From positions 1-64,000 of the forward strand of contig NZ_JBEHWS010000013.1 of assembly GCF_040239565.1 (NCBI RefSeq): a stretch of 64,000 nucleotides of DNA, in the 5' to 3' direction. Under the pieces are notes generated by a model. That model was not told where the DNA came from and searched no databases. It saw only the letters and a program-made list of their open reading frames with translations. Position numbers and translations under genes: made by a program. Shown here one piece after another: positions 1 to 8,110 of the stretch. The stretch's first letter is position 1. Every line of letters begins with the position of its first letter. The DNA comes from Fulvimarina sp040239565 (lineage in GTDB: Bacteria; Pseudomonadota; Alphaproteobacteria; Rhizobiales; Rhizobiaceae).

Positions 1-51
1 CAATACGACACCGAGAAAATGCCTCGGCTTCGTCACGCCTCTCCAAGCCAT
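1..51 (-). CDS. Start of a probable T6SS cargo/effector gene (runs off the window)
   Basis: An ATG at 51-49 lies two bases after the stop of the DUF4123 adaptor gene. It opens a frame that stays open to the window edge, so only 17 residues (MAWRGVTKPRHF...) are visible. In type VI cargo clusters the gene after PAAR and DUF4123 is usually the effector that the adaptor loads on the spike, so this is inferred to be that effector. Nothing in these few residues identifies its activity. Confidence 0.45.
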   Translation of the reverse strand, partial: MAWRGVTKPRHFLGVVL

Positions 52-53
52 GC

Positions 54-1121
54 TCAAAGAACTTGGCAAAGACGTCCAAATCCGCTTCTCATGATCACGT
101 TGCACTTCACCCTGGAATCCACCATCCTCTCCAGCCGGCGTAACTCAATTCTCTCGATCTCGGCTTTCGACAGCTTCATCATGCCCGGCGGGGCGGGCGG
201 CAGATCGGCGGCGCGGGCAGCCCGCGTCAAGCGCTGGCCCGACGGGCTTGGATAATCCGGCGAGGCGTAGAGCAGAATATCGGACGGCCCAAAGATCCGT
301 GACAGATTGGTCGGCTCCAGAGCCGGAAGAACCTGGGCGAGAGCGTTGCCATCTGCATGGCGGAAGAGAACCGCCTCGTAACCGGCTCTTTCGGCAGGTT
401 CTGGAACGCTCGCCTTCTCCTCGCCGATCGGTGGGGTCTCATCGGAAAAGGGTGCGTCCTCGCCATCCTCAACATTCGAGTTGGGGATCAGAACCTTGTT
501 CAAGGTTCGCAGATGCTTGAACAAAACCGCGTCCGACATCTCCCGTTCGCCGACCCAAAATACTACAAAGGGTGTCGGCCCCAGCGCGGCGACAACCCGG
601 TCGAGACGGTCTTGCGCCGCTTCGTGGGTCCGCGGATCGGCACCGCTATCCGCGTTCTCCAACTCCGACTGATCAGATGGCAGAAGACCGCCGCCCGTCT
701 CATCTCCGGCGGCAAGAGCGTCCTTCATCCGCTGCGCGACGCGGTTTGCCTCGGCCTCCAAAGCTGCGTCTGAAAGATCGCCGGCCACGTCGGATTCGGG
801 TTCAGCCATAGAGTTCGCGTGCCGCCGCTCGCGGTAGAGATCGACAAGGTGCGGACCCGCAGCGATAAGCAGCTTGTCAGAGCCGAGATAGAGAGGCCGA
901 TGATAAACACCTGCCTCGTCCAGCAATTCCGGCGCATCCTCGAAACCGGCTCCGTCCACCACGAGGCGTAGCCGCAATTTTGGTTCAGCTAGAAGCCGCC
1001 GGGCTTCTGACACCAAGCGAGCGAAGGCATCGGCAAAAGGCTTGGACTTATCTTCGCGCCGCTGCGAACCGCTATCTGCAGGTCCAGGATTGTTAGACGT
1101 TTCCTCTTTCGCTGGGGGCAC
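54..1121 (-). CDS. DUF4123 domain protein, T6SS effector adaptor/chaperone
   Basis: A 355-residue soluble protein. DUF4123 (Tap/TEC) proteins bind a type VI effector and load it on the VgrG/PAAR spike. The family pattern is seen: an N-terminal LVVDGAGF strand, a central 'PFVVFWV...DAVLFKHLRTLNKVLIP' type segment, a second AVLFRHADG strand, then a PALEPTNLSRIFGPSD stretch before a disordered arginine-rich tail. An acidic low-complexity insert separates the halves. The frame is open further upstream, but a GTG at 1121 fits best: it follows the PAAR stop by four bases and has AAGG about seven bases before it. Function in secretion is inferred from family and neighbours. Confidence 0.72.
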   Translation of the reverse strand: MPPAKEETSNNPGPADSGSQRREDKSKPFADAFARLVSEARRLLAEPKLRLRLVVDGAGFEDAPELLDEAGVYHRPLYLGSDKLLIAAGPHLVDLYRERRHANSMAEPESDVAGDLSDAALEAEANRVAQRMKDALAAGDETGGGLLPSDQSELENADSGADPRTHEAAQDRLDRVVAALGPTPFVVFWVGEREMSDAVLFKHLRTLNKVLIPNSNVEDGEDAPFSDETPPIGEEKASVPEPAERAGYEAVLFRHADGNALAQVLPALEPTNLSRIFGPSDILLYASPDYPSPSGQRLTRAARAADLPPAPPGMMKLSKAEIERIELRRLERMVDSRVKCNVIMRSGFGRLCQVL

Positions 1122-1125
1122 TCTA

Positions 1126-1506
1126 TCAGCCCTTGACGAATGGCATCGATTGCCCGGCCATCGCTTTCTGGCACCCTGCCGGCCCGCCGGCTTTGCCATC
1201 GGCTCCCTTGTCTCCAATGAATACATTGGGAGACGCCGTCTGCGCCTGCCCGCCACAGTCGATCGCATCGCCTTTGCGGCCCGCTTTCTGACCGTTCACG
1301 AAAACCGTCGCCGAACCTTCTGCGAGAGCCCGACCATGCGGACCCGCATGGCCGACGACGCAGGCATGGGGAACATAGGCATCGCCGACACGCATCAGCG
1401 GCCGCCCGTTGACGAAAACGTTCGGGCTTCCGCCGGAAGCGGGCGTAGGCGGGAAGTGGCATTCGTGGCCGGAGCCGATGTCTCCCTTGCGATGGGCTGG
1501 CGGCAT
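1126..1506 (-). CDS. PAAR domain protein (T6SS spike tip)
   Basis: A 126-residue protein with the PAAR fold signature: an early RKGDIGSGHECHFPPTP segment, SPNVFVNGRPLMRVGD, then VPHACVVGHAG, GSATVFVNGQKAGRKGD and SPNVFIG. The paired NVFVNG/RxGD repeats and the conserved histidines and cysteines are those of the zinc-binding cone that sharpens the VgrG spike. Start at the ATG at 1506, preceded by GGAGATGG. The downstream adaptor gene begins five bases after this stop, so the two are co-transcribed. No C-terminal toxin domain is attached, so the effector is probably encoded separately. Confidence 0.88.
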   Translation of the reverse strand: MPPAHRKGDIGSGHECHFPPTPASGGSPNVFVNGRPLMRVGDAYVPHACVVGHAGPHGRALAEGSATVFVNGQKAGRKGDAIDCGGQAQTASPNVFIGDKGADGKAGGPAGCQKAMAGQSMPFVKG

Positions 1507-1690
1507 TTTCCATCTCCAACTTGGCGGGACGTTCGCGAAAACATCGCGTGCTGCTCTACGGCTTTCCCTGCACCAAAACGAGCGAATCCACAACCCGAGA
1601 GACATAAATGCAGATCTATCCGTGCCCCAGTGGATACCATCTCAGCTTGCAGGAACCTGCAACGAGGCGACCAATCCGGGCAGCCGCCCT

Positions 1691-1726
1691 CAAACGAAAA
1701 GCGCGCCGGGGTCACCCCCGACGCGC
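1691..1726 (-). terminator. Rho-independent terminator after pnp
   Basis: Read on the minus strand, a GC-rich hairpin (GCGCGTCGGGGGT / ACCCCGGCGCGC, one mismatch near the base) is followed at once by TTTTCGTTTG. It lies about 35 bases after the pnp stop codon and fits an intrinsic terminator ending the rpsO-pnp transcription unit. Confidence 0.75.
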
Positions 1727-1759
1727 TTCGAATTTTGCGAGTTTTGAAACAGGCGCAGC

Positions 1760-3895
1760 TTAGGCCGCGTCGTCTTCCTTGCTCTTCTTGATCTCTTCGC
1801 CGGACTCCTGGTCGACGACCTTCATCGACAGGCGCACCTTGCCGCGCTCGTCGAAGCCCATGAGCTTGACCCAGACCTTGTCGCCTTCCTTGACGACGTC
1901 CGTCGTCTTGGCGACGCGGCCTTCGCCGAGCTGGGAGATGTGGACGAGGCCGTCGCGCGAGCCGAAGAAGTTGACGAACGCGCCGAACTCCACCGTCTTC
2001 ACGACCGTGCCCTCGTAGACCTCTCCGACTTCCGGCTCGGCCACGATCGAGTGGATCCACTTGCGGGCCGCCTCGATCTCCTTGCCCGAAGACGAGGCGA
2101 TCTTGATCGTGCCCTCGTCGTCGATGTTGATCTTGGCGCCGGTCTTTTCCACGATCTCGCGGATGACCTTGCCGCCCGAGCCGATCACGTCGCGGATCTT
2201 GTCGGTCGGGATCTGCATCACCTCGATGCGCGGCGCGAACTCGCCGAGCTCGGAGCGGGCTTCACCCAGCGCCGAGTTCATCTCGCCGAGGATATGAACG
2301 CGGCCGCCCTTCGCCTGGTCGAGCGCCACCTTCATGATCTCTTCGGTGATGCCCTGGATCTTGATGTCCATCTGGAGCGAGGTGATGCCCTCCTCCGTGC
2401 CGGCCACCTTGAAGTCCATGTCGCCGAGATGGTCCTCGTCGCCGAGAATATCCGACAGCACCGCGAAGCGATCGCCTTCCTTGATGAGGCCCATGGCGAT
2501 GCCCGCCACCGGACGCTTCAGCGGAACGCCGGCATCCATGAATGCGAGCGAGGTGCCGCAGACCGTCGCCATCGAGGACGAACCGTTGGACTCGGTGATC
2601 TCCGAGACCGCCCGCAGCGTGTACGGGAACTGCTCCGGTGCCGGCAGCATCGGACGGATCGCGCGCCAGGCGAGCTTGCCGTGGCCGATCTCGCGGCGTC
2701 CGGGCGAACCCATGCGGCCCGTCTCACCCACCGAATAGGGCGGGAAGTTGTAATGGAGCAGGAAGCGCTCCTTGTAGGTGCCGGTCAGCGCGTCGACGAA
2801 CTGCTCGTCCTCGCCCGTGCCGAGCGTCGCCACCACCAGCGCCTGGGTCTCGCCGCGCGTGAACAGCGCCGAACCGTGGGTGCGCGGCAGGATGCCGACT
2901 TCCGAGACGATCTTGCGGACCGTGTCCAGCGAACGCCCGTCGATACGCGACTGCGTATCGAGGATGTTCCAGCGCACGATCTTCGCCTGCAGGCTCTTGA
3001 AGACCGCGTTCACCTCTTCCTTGGTGAACTTCGGCTCGTCCTCGCCCTCGGGAAGGAAGTGGGCGACCACCTTCTCCTTGACGGTGGCGACGGCGCTGGT
3101 GCGCTCCTGCTTGTCGGTGATCTTGTAGGCGGCCCGGAGGTCGTCCTCGATCACCTTCAGCATCTCGCCTTCGAGAGCCGAATGATCCGGCGCATTGTGC
3201 TCGCGCGGCTCCTTGGCAGCGACTTCCGCAAGCTTGATGATCGCGTCGATCACCGGCTGGAACGAGCGATGGCCTTCCATCACCGCGCCCAGCATCACGT
3301 CTTCGGAAAGCTCGTGGGCTTCCGATTCCACCATCAGGACGGCGTCCTTGGTGCCCGCGACGACGAGGTCGAGCGCCGATTCCGGCATCTCGTCCACATG
3401 CGGGTTCACCTTGTACTCGCCGTTGATATAGCCGACGCGCGCGCCGCCGATCGGGCCCATGAAGGGCACGCCCGAAAGCGTCAGCGCGGCAGACGCCGCA
3501 ACCATCGCGACGACGTCTGGATCGTTCTCCAGGTCATGCTGCAGAACCGTGAGCACGACCTGCGTGTCGTTCTTGTAGCCTTCGGCGAAGAGCGGGCGGA
3601 TCGGCCGGTCGATGAGACGCGAGGTCAGCGTCTCCTTCTCGCTCGGGCGTCCCTCGCGCTTGAAGAACCCGCCGGGGATCTTGCCCGCCGCGAAGGTCTT
3701 TTCCTGGTAGTTGACGGTCAGGGGGAAGAAGTCGAAGCCGGCCTTGGGCTGCTTTTCGGAGACGACCGTCGCCATCACCACGGTCTCGCCATAGGTCGCG
3801 AGCACCGCGCCGTCGGCCTGCCGGGCGATCTTGCCGGTTTCGAGAGTCAGCCGGCGGCCGGCCCAGTCGATTTCCACCTTGTGGGAATTGAACAT
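1760..3895 (-). CDS. pnp: Polyribonucleotide nucleotidyltransferase (PNPase)
   Basis: At 711 residues this has normal PNPase length. It degrades RNA 3'-5' by phosphorolysis and is a core part of RNA turnover. Domains in order: first RNase PH domain (about 1-140, with FFPLTVNYQEK and GGFFKREGRPSEKE), all-helical linker, second RNase PH domain (about 320-545, with RTHGSALFTRGETQ and the SDILGDEDHLGDMDFKVAGT catalytic stretch), KH domain (about 555-615, GSGGKVIREI) and S1 domain (about 620-690, EGTVVKTVEFGAFV). The C-terminal tail is acidic and lysine-rich. rpsO lies upstream on the same strand, the classic bacterial arrangement. Homology is certain. Confidence 0.99.
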   Translation of the reverse strand: MFNSHKVEIDWAGRRLTLETGKIARQADGAVLATYGETVVMATVVSEKQPKAGFDFFPLTVNYQEKTFAAGKIPGGFFKREGRPSEKETLTSRLIDRPIRPLFAEGYKNDTQVVLTVLQHDLENDPDVVAMVAASAALTLSGVPFMGPIGGARVGYINGEYKVNPHVDEMPESALDLVVAGTKDAVLMVESEAHELSEDVMLGAVMEGHRSFQPVIDAIIKLAEVAAKEPREHNAPDHSALEGEMLKVIEDDLRAAYKITDKQERTSAVATVKEKVVAHFLPEGEDEPKFTKEEVNAVFKSLQAKIVRWNILDTQSRIDGRSLDTVRKIVSEVGILPRTHGSALFTRGETQALVVATLGTGEDEQFVDALTGTYKERFLLHYNFPPYSVGETGRMGSPGRREIGHGKLAWRAIRPMLPAPEQFPYTLRAVSEITESNGSSSMATVCGTSLAFMDAGVPLKRPVAGIAMGLIKEGDRFAVLSDILGDEDHLGDMDFKVAGTEEGITSLQMDIKIQGITEEIMKVALDQAKGGRVHILGEMNSALGEARSELGEFAPRIEVMQIPTDKIRDVIGSGGKVIREIVEKTGAKINIDDEGTIKIASSSGKEIEAARKWIHSIVAEPEVGEVYEGTVVKTVEFGAFVNFFGSRDGLVHISQLGEGRVAKTTDVVKEGDKVWVKLMGFDERGKVRLSMKVVDQESGEEIKKSKEDDAA

Positions 3896-4283
3896 GTCAT
3901 TGCCTTTGTTCTGTCAGGCGATCCGGGGGAGATTCCCTCCCCTTCACCTTCAGCGCCGCCTGGTCTGTCACCAGTTTCAAATCGGCGCTTCACATCGGAA
4001 CGGATCGCACATCGGGTGCGAACCTTGATCCACGGGCAAGACGATGAAAGGCTCTCTTGGTGGGCGCATTTTCCTGGCGAAAAAGTCGTGCAACTTTTTC
4101 TGAAAATGCGGCCGGCTATCCGGCTAAATCGCAGCCGGGCGCGAGCCCTTTATGATCCTGCCCCATGACATCAAAATTCAGCGGTTTGTCCGCCGCCTGA
4201 CCTTATAAAGGATCATCCGGCGAATGTGAAACCGGCGGGCGCCGCTTCAAGCGATGCCCGCCGGGAAACTTATGATCCAGCCT
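3896..4283 (-). promoter_or_regulatory. rpsO-pnp spacer with two hairpins; probable pnp leader
   Basis: No gene is seen in these 388 bases. Two inverted repeats stand out. One at 4232-4264 (CCGGCGGGC/GCCCGCCGG) just after rpsO looks like an attenuator or weak terminator when read on the minus strand. The other at 4079-4100 has GAAAAAGT/ACTTTTTC arms with a 6-base loop. PNPase is known to regulate its own mRNA through leader hairpins processed by RNase III in enterobacteria. Whether these hairpins act that way here is inference. Confidence 0.5.
4232..4264 (-). terminator. Hairpin after rpsO (terminator or processing site)
   Basis: Nine-base-pair arms CCGGCGGGC/GCCCGCCGG surround a 15-base loop, about 20 bases after the rpsO stop, and are followed on the minus strand by TTTCAC. 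The U-tract is poor, so partial termination or RNA processing is as likely as full termination. Confidence 0.5.
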
Positions 4284-4553
4284 TTAGCGGCGGATACCGA
4301 GCCGCTCGATCAGCGTCTGGTAGCGCTGCTGATCCTTGCCCTTCACATAGTCGAGAAGGCGGCGGCGGGTCGAAACCATCTTCAGAAGACCACGACGGGA
4401 GTGGTTGTCCTTGTGGTGGCCCTTGAAGTGCTCGGTCAGATTGGTGATCCGCTCGGTGAGAAGGGCAACCTGAACTTCCGGCGAGCCGGTGTCGTTCTCC
4501 TTGGTGCCATACTCCTTCAGGAGCTCTGCCTTGCGTTCGGCGGTAATCGACAT
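4284..4553 (-). CDS. rpsO: 30S ribosomal protein S15
   Basis: This 89-residue protein has the normal S15 length and sequence: MSITAERKAEL, then GSPEVQVALLTERI, LTEHFKGHHKDNHSRRGL and a RRRLLDYVK helix, ending in LIERLGIRR. S15 binds the central domain of 16S rRNA early in 30S assembly. The frame runs on upstream, but S15 starts at the ATG at 4553. It lies ahead of pnp on the same strand. Confidence 0.98.
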   Translation of the reverse strand: MSITAERKAELLKEYGTKENDTGSPEVQVALLTERITNLTEHFKGHHKDNHSRRGLLKMVSTRRRLLDYVKGKDQQRYQTLIERLGIRR

Positions 4554-4872
4554 CGGATATGCCTTTCTGTTCGTGTATCCGGAGCCCTGCCCGCGTCCGC
4601 TCATCCAAGCGAAACGCCAAGCCGAATGGGCCCGGAGATGATGGGGTCTCAACGATCGTTCAGAATGAGGATCTTGAGCTCGGGACGCCGGTCGCCGGGA
4701 TGTCGTCCAGCGACGGCCTTGAATGTTGCGAGCCACGGCAGCGCCGAGCCCGCACGCGGCGGCATATAAGCGAATTGCGGCGGGAATGATAGGGGTGTTG
4801 AGACCGGATGCGAAAGACGCAAAACTAGTTAGAGGCCACAATGACAGGCCATGTAATCTTTACGAATTTTTT
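4554..4872. other. Spacer between rpsO start and the kinase cassette
   Basis: About 320 bases without a convincing gene. The part nearest rpsO is GC-rich and must hold the rpsO promoter (minus strand). From about 4810 the sequence turns visibly AT-rich (for example TTTACGAATTTTTTTC near 4860), marking the left edge of the anomalous kinase/phosphatase cassette. No tRNA or repeat is seen at this edge. Confidence 0.5.
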
Positions 4873-5937
4873 TCATCTAGCGAGCACTAGCGGAAACGCA
4901 CGCTCGTAAGGCTGGCCGGGATCGCGCCCGAACCAAACTTTCGCTCCGATCTTTTTGCTTCTAGTGCCGTAAAAACTATTCGGGTGCCACATAAGCTGCA
5001 CACCGTTCGAGTCTAATATACGGCCAGTGTGCGCCCCAAAGCTACTAATTGTCCCAAAGCTATAATTACTATCACCGTAACAGAGCCTTTCGCACATTGA
5101 GACCAATACGTTAGCCGTCGGCCGGTCCTCTGGGTTTTTTTCCAGGCAACTAACGATAATATCGTACAGCTCGTCACCTAGAGCCCGAAATTGGGCTACG
5201 GCAATTTGTGTTGGCTTCTTTGGGGGCTTTGCATCAACAATCTTGGGGATACACTTAAGCCCAGTTCCAAAAGGAGGTGCCCCCGACAGCAACTCATAAA
5301 CGATGGCGGCTATTGCCCATACGTCCGATGACTTTTTCGGCTCTTTGAAGTCGTTTATCGCTTCCGGCGACATATACGGGATCGCACCTAAGACGGTCTT
5401 TGAAGATGTAGCCCCCCCAACTTCTGCCCATTGTCCGATCTCATTTTCGGCCATTTTCGCAATTCCAAAGTCGGTAATTTTGACGTCTACGAAAAGGGAG
5501 CCCCCCACAACCATGATGTTGCTTGGCTTTAGATCTCGATGAACGACACCAACGGTGTGCGAAGCAGCGAGGCCTTTTGCTAATCGATGAAGAATTTTGG
5601 CACAAACCGACGGCGGTAGATACGGCAAGCTGCGGCTCATTACCTCAAATAAGTCTAAACCCTCAACTAGCTCCTCAACTATATACTGCCTATCACCGTC
5701 ATCAAAATAGTCCAAAGTTTTTGCAACATTCTGATGATTTATTTTTGCACTTACTTCAGCTGACATCCTGAATCGTTTGCTACCAGCATCGTCTTTAGGT
5801 GTCTTAAGCGCAACGCGTCTTTCAAATAATGTATCTCTAGCAGAATAGACGTGCTGCATTCCGCCTGCGCCAATCCAATTAGTCGCAGCATATCTGCCGT
5901 TCACCGCCAATTCTTGAGTTCCCAACGGCCCCTTCAT
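4873..5937 (-). CDS. Hanks-type Ser/Thr protein kinase (third gene of cassette)
   Basis: A 354-residue cytoplasmic kinase with no membrane segment. Motifs: glycine loop IGAGGMQHV (21-29), catalytic lysine in VALK (K44), HRDLKPSN (133-140), DFG (156-158), activation segment ending MSPEA (189-193), and DVWAIA (205-210). All catalytic residues are present, so it should be active. After the kinase fold (about 1-285) comes a tail of about 70 residues of no recognised family. It overlaps the upstream kinase gene by four bases (ATGA). Base composition is clearly lower in GC than pnp/rpsO or the genes after 8.9 kb, suggesting horizontal acquisition. The substrate is unknown. Confidence 0.88.
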   Translation of the reverse strand: MKGPLGTQELAVNGRYAATNWIGAGGMQHVYSARDTLFERRVALKTPKDDAGSKRFRMSAEVSAKINHQNVAKTLDYFDDGDRQYIVEELVEGLDLFEVMSRSLPYLPPSVCAKILHRLAKGLAASHTVGVVHRDLKPSNIMVVGGSLFVDVKITDFGIAKMAENEIGQWAEVGGATSSKTVLGAIPYMSPEAINDFKEPKKSSDVWAIAAIVYELLSGAPPFGTGLKCIPKIVDAKPPKKPTQIAVAQFRALGDELYDIIVSCLEKNPEDRPTANVLVSMCERLCYGDSNYSFGTISSFGAHTGRILDSNGVQLMWHPNSFYGTRSKKIGAKVWFGRDPGQPYERAFPLVLAR

Positions 5938-7001
5938 AAAGTCACCTCCGGATGAGAAATATCTGCTGTAATCGAAGTACGATAACCGGCACTTGGGTCA
6001 CCTAGGACGATAACTGAAGAGCCCTCAAGCACGTAGCCATTGGACATCTGTTGATTATTGTGTCGCACGTGACCAGTAACGCTCGTAACAAAAAATTTCA
6101 CACCATCATAGTATATCGTCACTACATCTTGACCAGCACTTAGCTTCACTGTTCGGTTTGATGCTTCGACAACATATGTAGTGCCCTGGTGAGTTATTAG
6201 CATACGGTGCCGATCTCGGAGGAGCCGAGCTCCCAACTGCTCTTTTACTTCAAACATAGAAGGCCGCAGCGACGGGTCACTGCTAAGGGTACTGTCGAGT
6301 AGCTGAACTAAGTCAGCGCCTAACGCGACATGACTTTGCTGAAAATTTTTTGGCACCTTTACAGTTTTTGGCGGCACCTCACAGAGCGCTGATGGCAGAA
6401 CCCCATCGCTCAAAGCCCATAAAGCGATCATGCCGAACGCATAAACGTCGACTGCTTCGGTGAAATGATGAACACCGAAAGCGTCCTGCTGAAATGCCTC
6501 TGGTGCCGTATATCCTTGCGTGTAGAAAAACTGCTTAGTTTTTGCTCCGTTGGCCATTTTAGCAAGACCAAAATCAAATATCTTTAAAACTCCTTCGATA
6601 TCGAGTTTCATGTTGTCAGGCTTTAGATCACGATGAAGCCTTCCGCTATTATGAATATCGCAAATACCAGCTGCTATTGGATATAAAAACTTCAATATAT
6701 CTATTTCAGAGACACCAGACCGTAATGGCTTAAGGTCCGTTCCATCTATGTATTCTTCGACAAAACCAACGACATCGTCGCCATCCTTTATCACATCAAG
6801 GACTTGAACCACATATTGCGATCTAATATTTGCAAGAGCCGTCAACTCATCTATAAGACGATATTTTTCAATTCCATGCTTTAAAGATTTTATCACGACA
6901 CGACGTGAAAGATTCTTATCTTTGCAGATAAATGTATCCGACATTCCCCCGCCGGTTAAATATTGTATTACGTCTAAATACCGGTCTGGTAGATTAATCA
7001 T
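5934..7001 (-). CDS. Hanks-type Ser/Thr kinase with C-terminal beta-rich (FHA-like?) domain
   Basis: A 355-residue soluble kinase. The glycine loop is TGGGMSDTF (16-24), the lysine is in VVIK (K38), HRDLKPDN at 123-130, DFG at 143-145, and the APE equivalent at 166-168 (TAPEAF). The kinase fold ends near 275. The last 75-80 residues are beta-rich with GHVRHNNQQMSNGYVLEG, which loosely resembles the NG...L.G turn of an FHA phosphothreonine-binding domain; this is tentative. The gene overlaps the PP2C gene upstream and the second kinase downstream by four bases each, so all three are translated together. Two different kinases in one operon may form a cascade. Confidence 0.86.
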   Translation of the reverse strand: MINLPDRYLDVIQYLTGGGMSDTFICKDKNLSRRVVIKSLKHGIEKYRLIDELTALANIRSQYVVQVLDVIKDGDDVVGFVEEYIDGTDLKPLRSGVSEIDILKFLYPIAAGICDIHNSGRLHRDLKPDNMKLDIEGVLKIFDFGLAKMANGAKTKQFFYTQGYTAPEAFQQDAFGVHHFTEAVDVYAFGMIALWALSDGVLPSALCEVPPKTVKVPKNFQQSHVALGADLVQLLDSTLSSDPSLRPSMFEVKEQLGARLLRDRHRMLITHQGTTYVVEASNRTVKLSAGQDVVTIYYDGVKFFVTSVTGHVRHNNQQMSNGYVLEGSSVIVLGDPSAGYRTSITADISHPEVTL

Positions 7002-8071
7002 GACTTGTCTTCTGACGTGTTCTGAAATTCAATATTTAATTGCGGCCTAACTTCAGCGTCTGGTTCCACTTTTGTATTCCGCTTTTTCATATTACCTTTT
7101 GGCTTCCTTTTGGGCTTCTTATCTCGCTCGATCTCCGACTTAGAAAGCTCTTTTTCAACGGCGGATGCCTTCGATGTACGTTCGCTAGATGCGTATGCCG
7201 GATCGATCCACAACTCCAAGCGGTCATAAGGCGAGACAATCGAAAGCTCTATCGCCGACCCATAACTAGCATTGAATCTCATTTGAGCCGGATCGATCGA
7301 AATCGCAGAAGCGTTATCTTCAATACCTATGCTTTCGGCAACTGAAACAATTCGCCTTGAGAATTGAGCAGGAGTCGCTCCAAATTTAAATATTCCAGAC
7401 AACACCTGGCGACCTATACTATGGGCTCCATCTGAAGTAATCAAAACTGAAGAGAAATGCTCCTTACAGACCCTGATTATATGCGGCTCAAGCACATCTC
7501 CGATTCCTATGAACTGTATAAGTCTATTATCGAGCATAGCGTCTTCGGGTTCGGTTTTTAGTTGACCGCCAATGGTATCGTCACGAGTGAGAAGGGTTAA
7601 ACCATTTAGTTCATCTTGACCGTATACCCGACTATCACCTGCATTCGCGATCCAAATCTCATTATGTTCCGACATAATGACGGCACTTAGCGTAGTGCCG
7701 CCACTTCCACCGAAACGTTTGTATACCGCCGAATTTGCCGTGCGCATCCCAAGGAGAATACTGTGCTTCACATTCCTGCGGTTAAAATTAATAACACTGG
7801 CGACGAAATGACTTAAGGCGCAGTCGGCTGCTATTCCGCCCTTAGACATACCTCCCATTCCATCGCATACGATGGCTATGAGATAACGCTCTCCGTTCGG
7901 GAGAGAAACCTGTGCGACCGCCGCCCTATCCTGGTTCTCCTCGCGAGGGCCTTGGACGCTTGAGATAGCAAACCCCGGCCCATTCTGATTCCCACGAATG
8001 GCTACATTCTGGCCTAATAGAACCTCTATTCGGTGCGCTATTTCTGTATGCAAATTGATTTTACGTTCCAT
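6998..8071 (-). CDS. PP2C-family Ser/Thr phosphatase (first gene of cassette)
   Basis: A PP2C (PPM) metal-dependent phosphatase that would reverse phosphorylation by the two following kinases. Motifs: a REENQD element, the VCDGMGG metal-binding motif, GGTTLSAV, NAGDSRVYG, LITSDGAH and an IEDNAS element close to the usual DDNxT. The catalytic domain spans about 35-270 of the 357 residues. The remaining tail is highly charged (lysine- and glutamate-rich, KPKRKPKGNMKKR) and probably disordered. Start is uncertain: the ATG at 8071 is used, and an in-frame GTG at 8110 adds 13 residues; neither has a good ribosome site. It overlaps the first kinase by four bases. Confidence 0.87.
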   Translation of the reverse strand: MERKINLHTEIAHRIEVLLGQNVAIRGNQNGPGFAISSVQGPREENQDRAAVAQVSLPNGERYLIAIVCDGMGGMSKGGIAADCALSHFVASVINFNRRNVKHSILLGMRTANSAVYKRFGGSGGTTLSAVIMSEHNEIWIANAGDSRVYGQDELNGLTLLTRDDTIGGQLKTEPEDAMLDNRLIQFIGIGDVLEPHIIRVCKEHFSSVLITSDGAHSIGRQVLSGIFKFGATPAQFSRRIVSVAESIGIEDNASAISIDPAQMRFNASYGSAIELSIVSPYDRLELWIDPAYASSERTSKASAVEKELSKSEIERDKKPKRKPKGNMKKRNTKVEPDAEVRPQLNIEFQNTSEDKS

Positions 8072-8110
8072 GTAGATCGTCGATCGATAGAGTCGGTTGA
8101 CATATCCCAC

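Noticed and set aside
4079..4100. GAAAAAGT/ACTTTTTC hairpin as a CRISPR-like or toxin RNA
   Set aside because: Single occurrence, no repeats or spacer pattern; better explained as an mRNA leader hairpin.
1940..4168. Long open frame (742 residues) on the plus strand opposite pnp
   Set aside because: It is the antisense shadow of the certain pnp gene in GC-rich DNA; its product is an Arg/Asp/His-rich low-complexity string without motifs.
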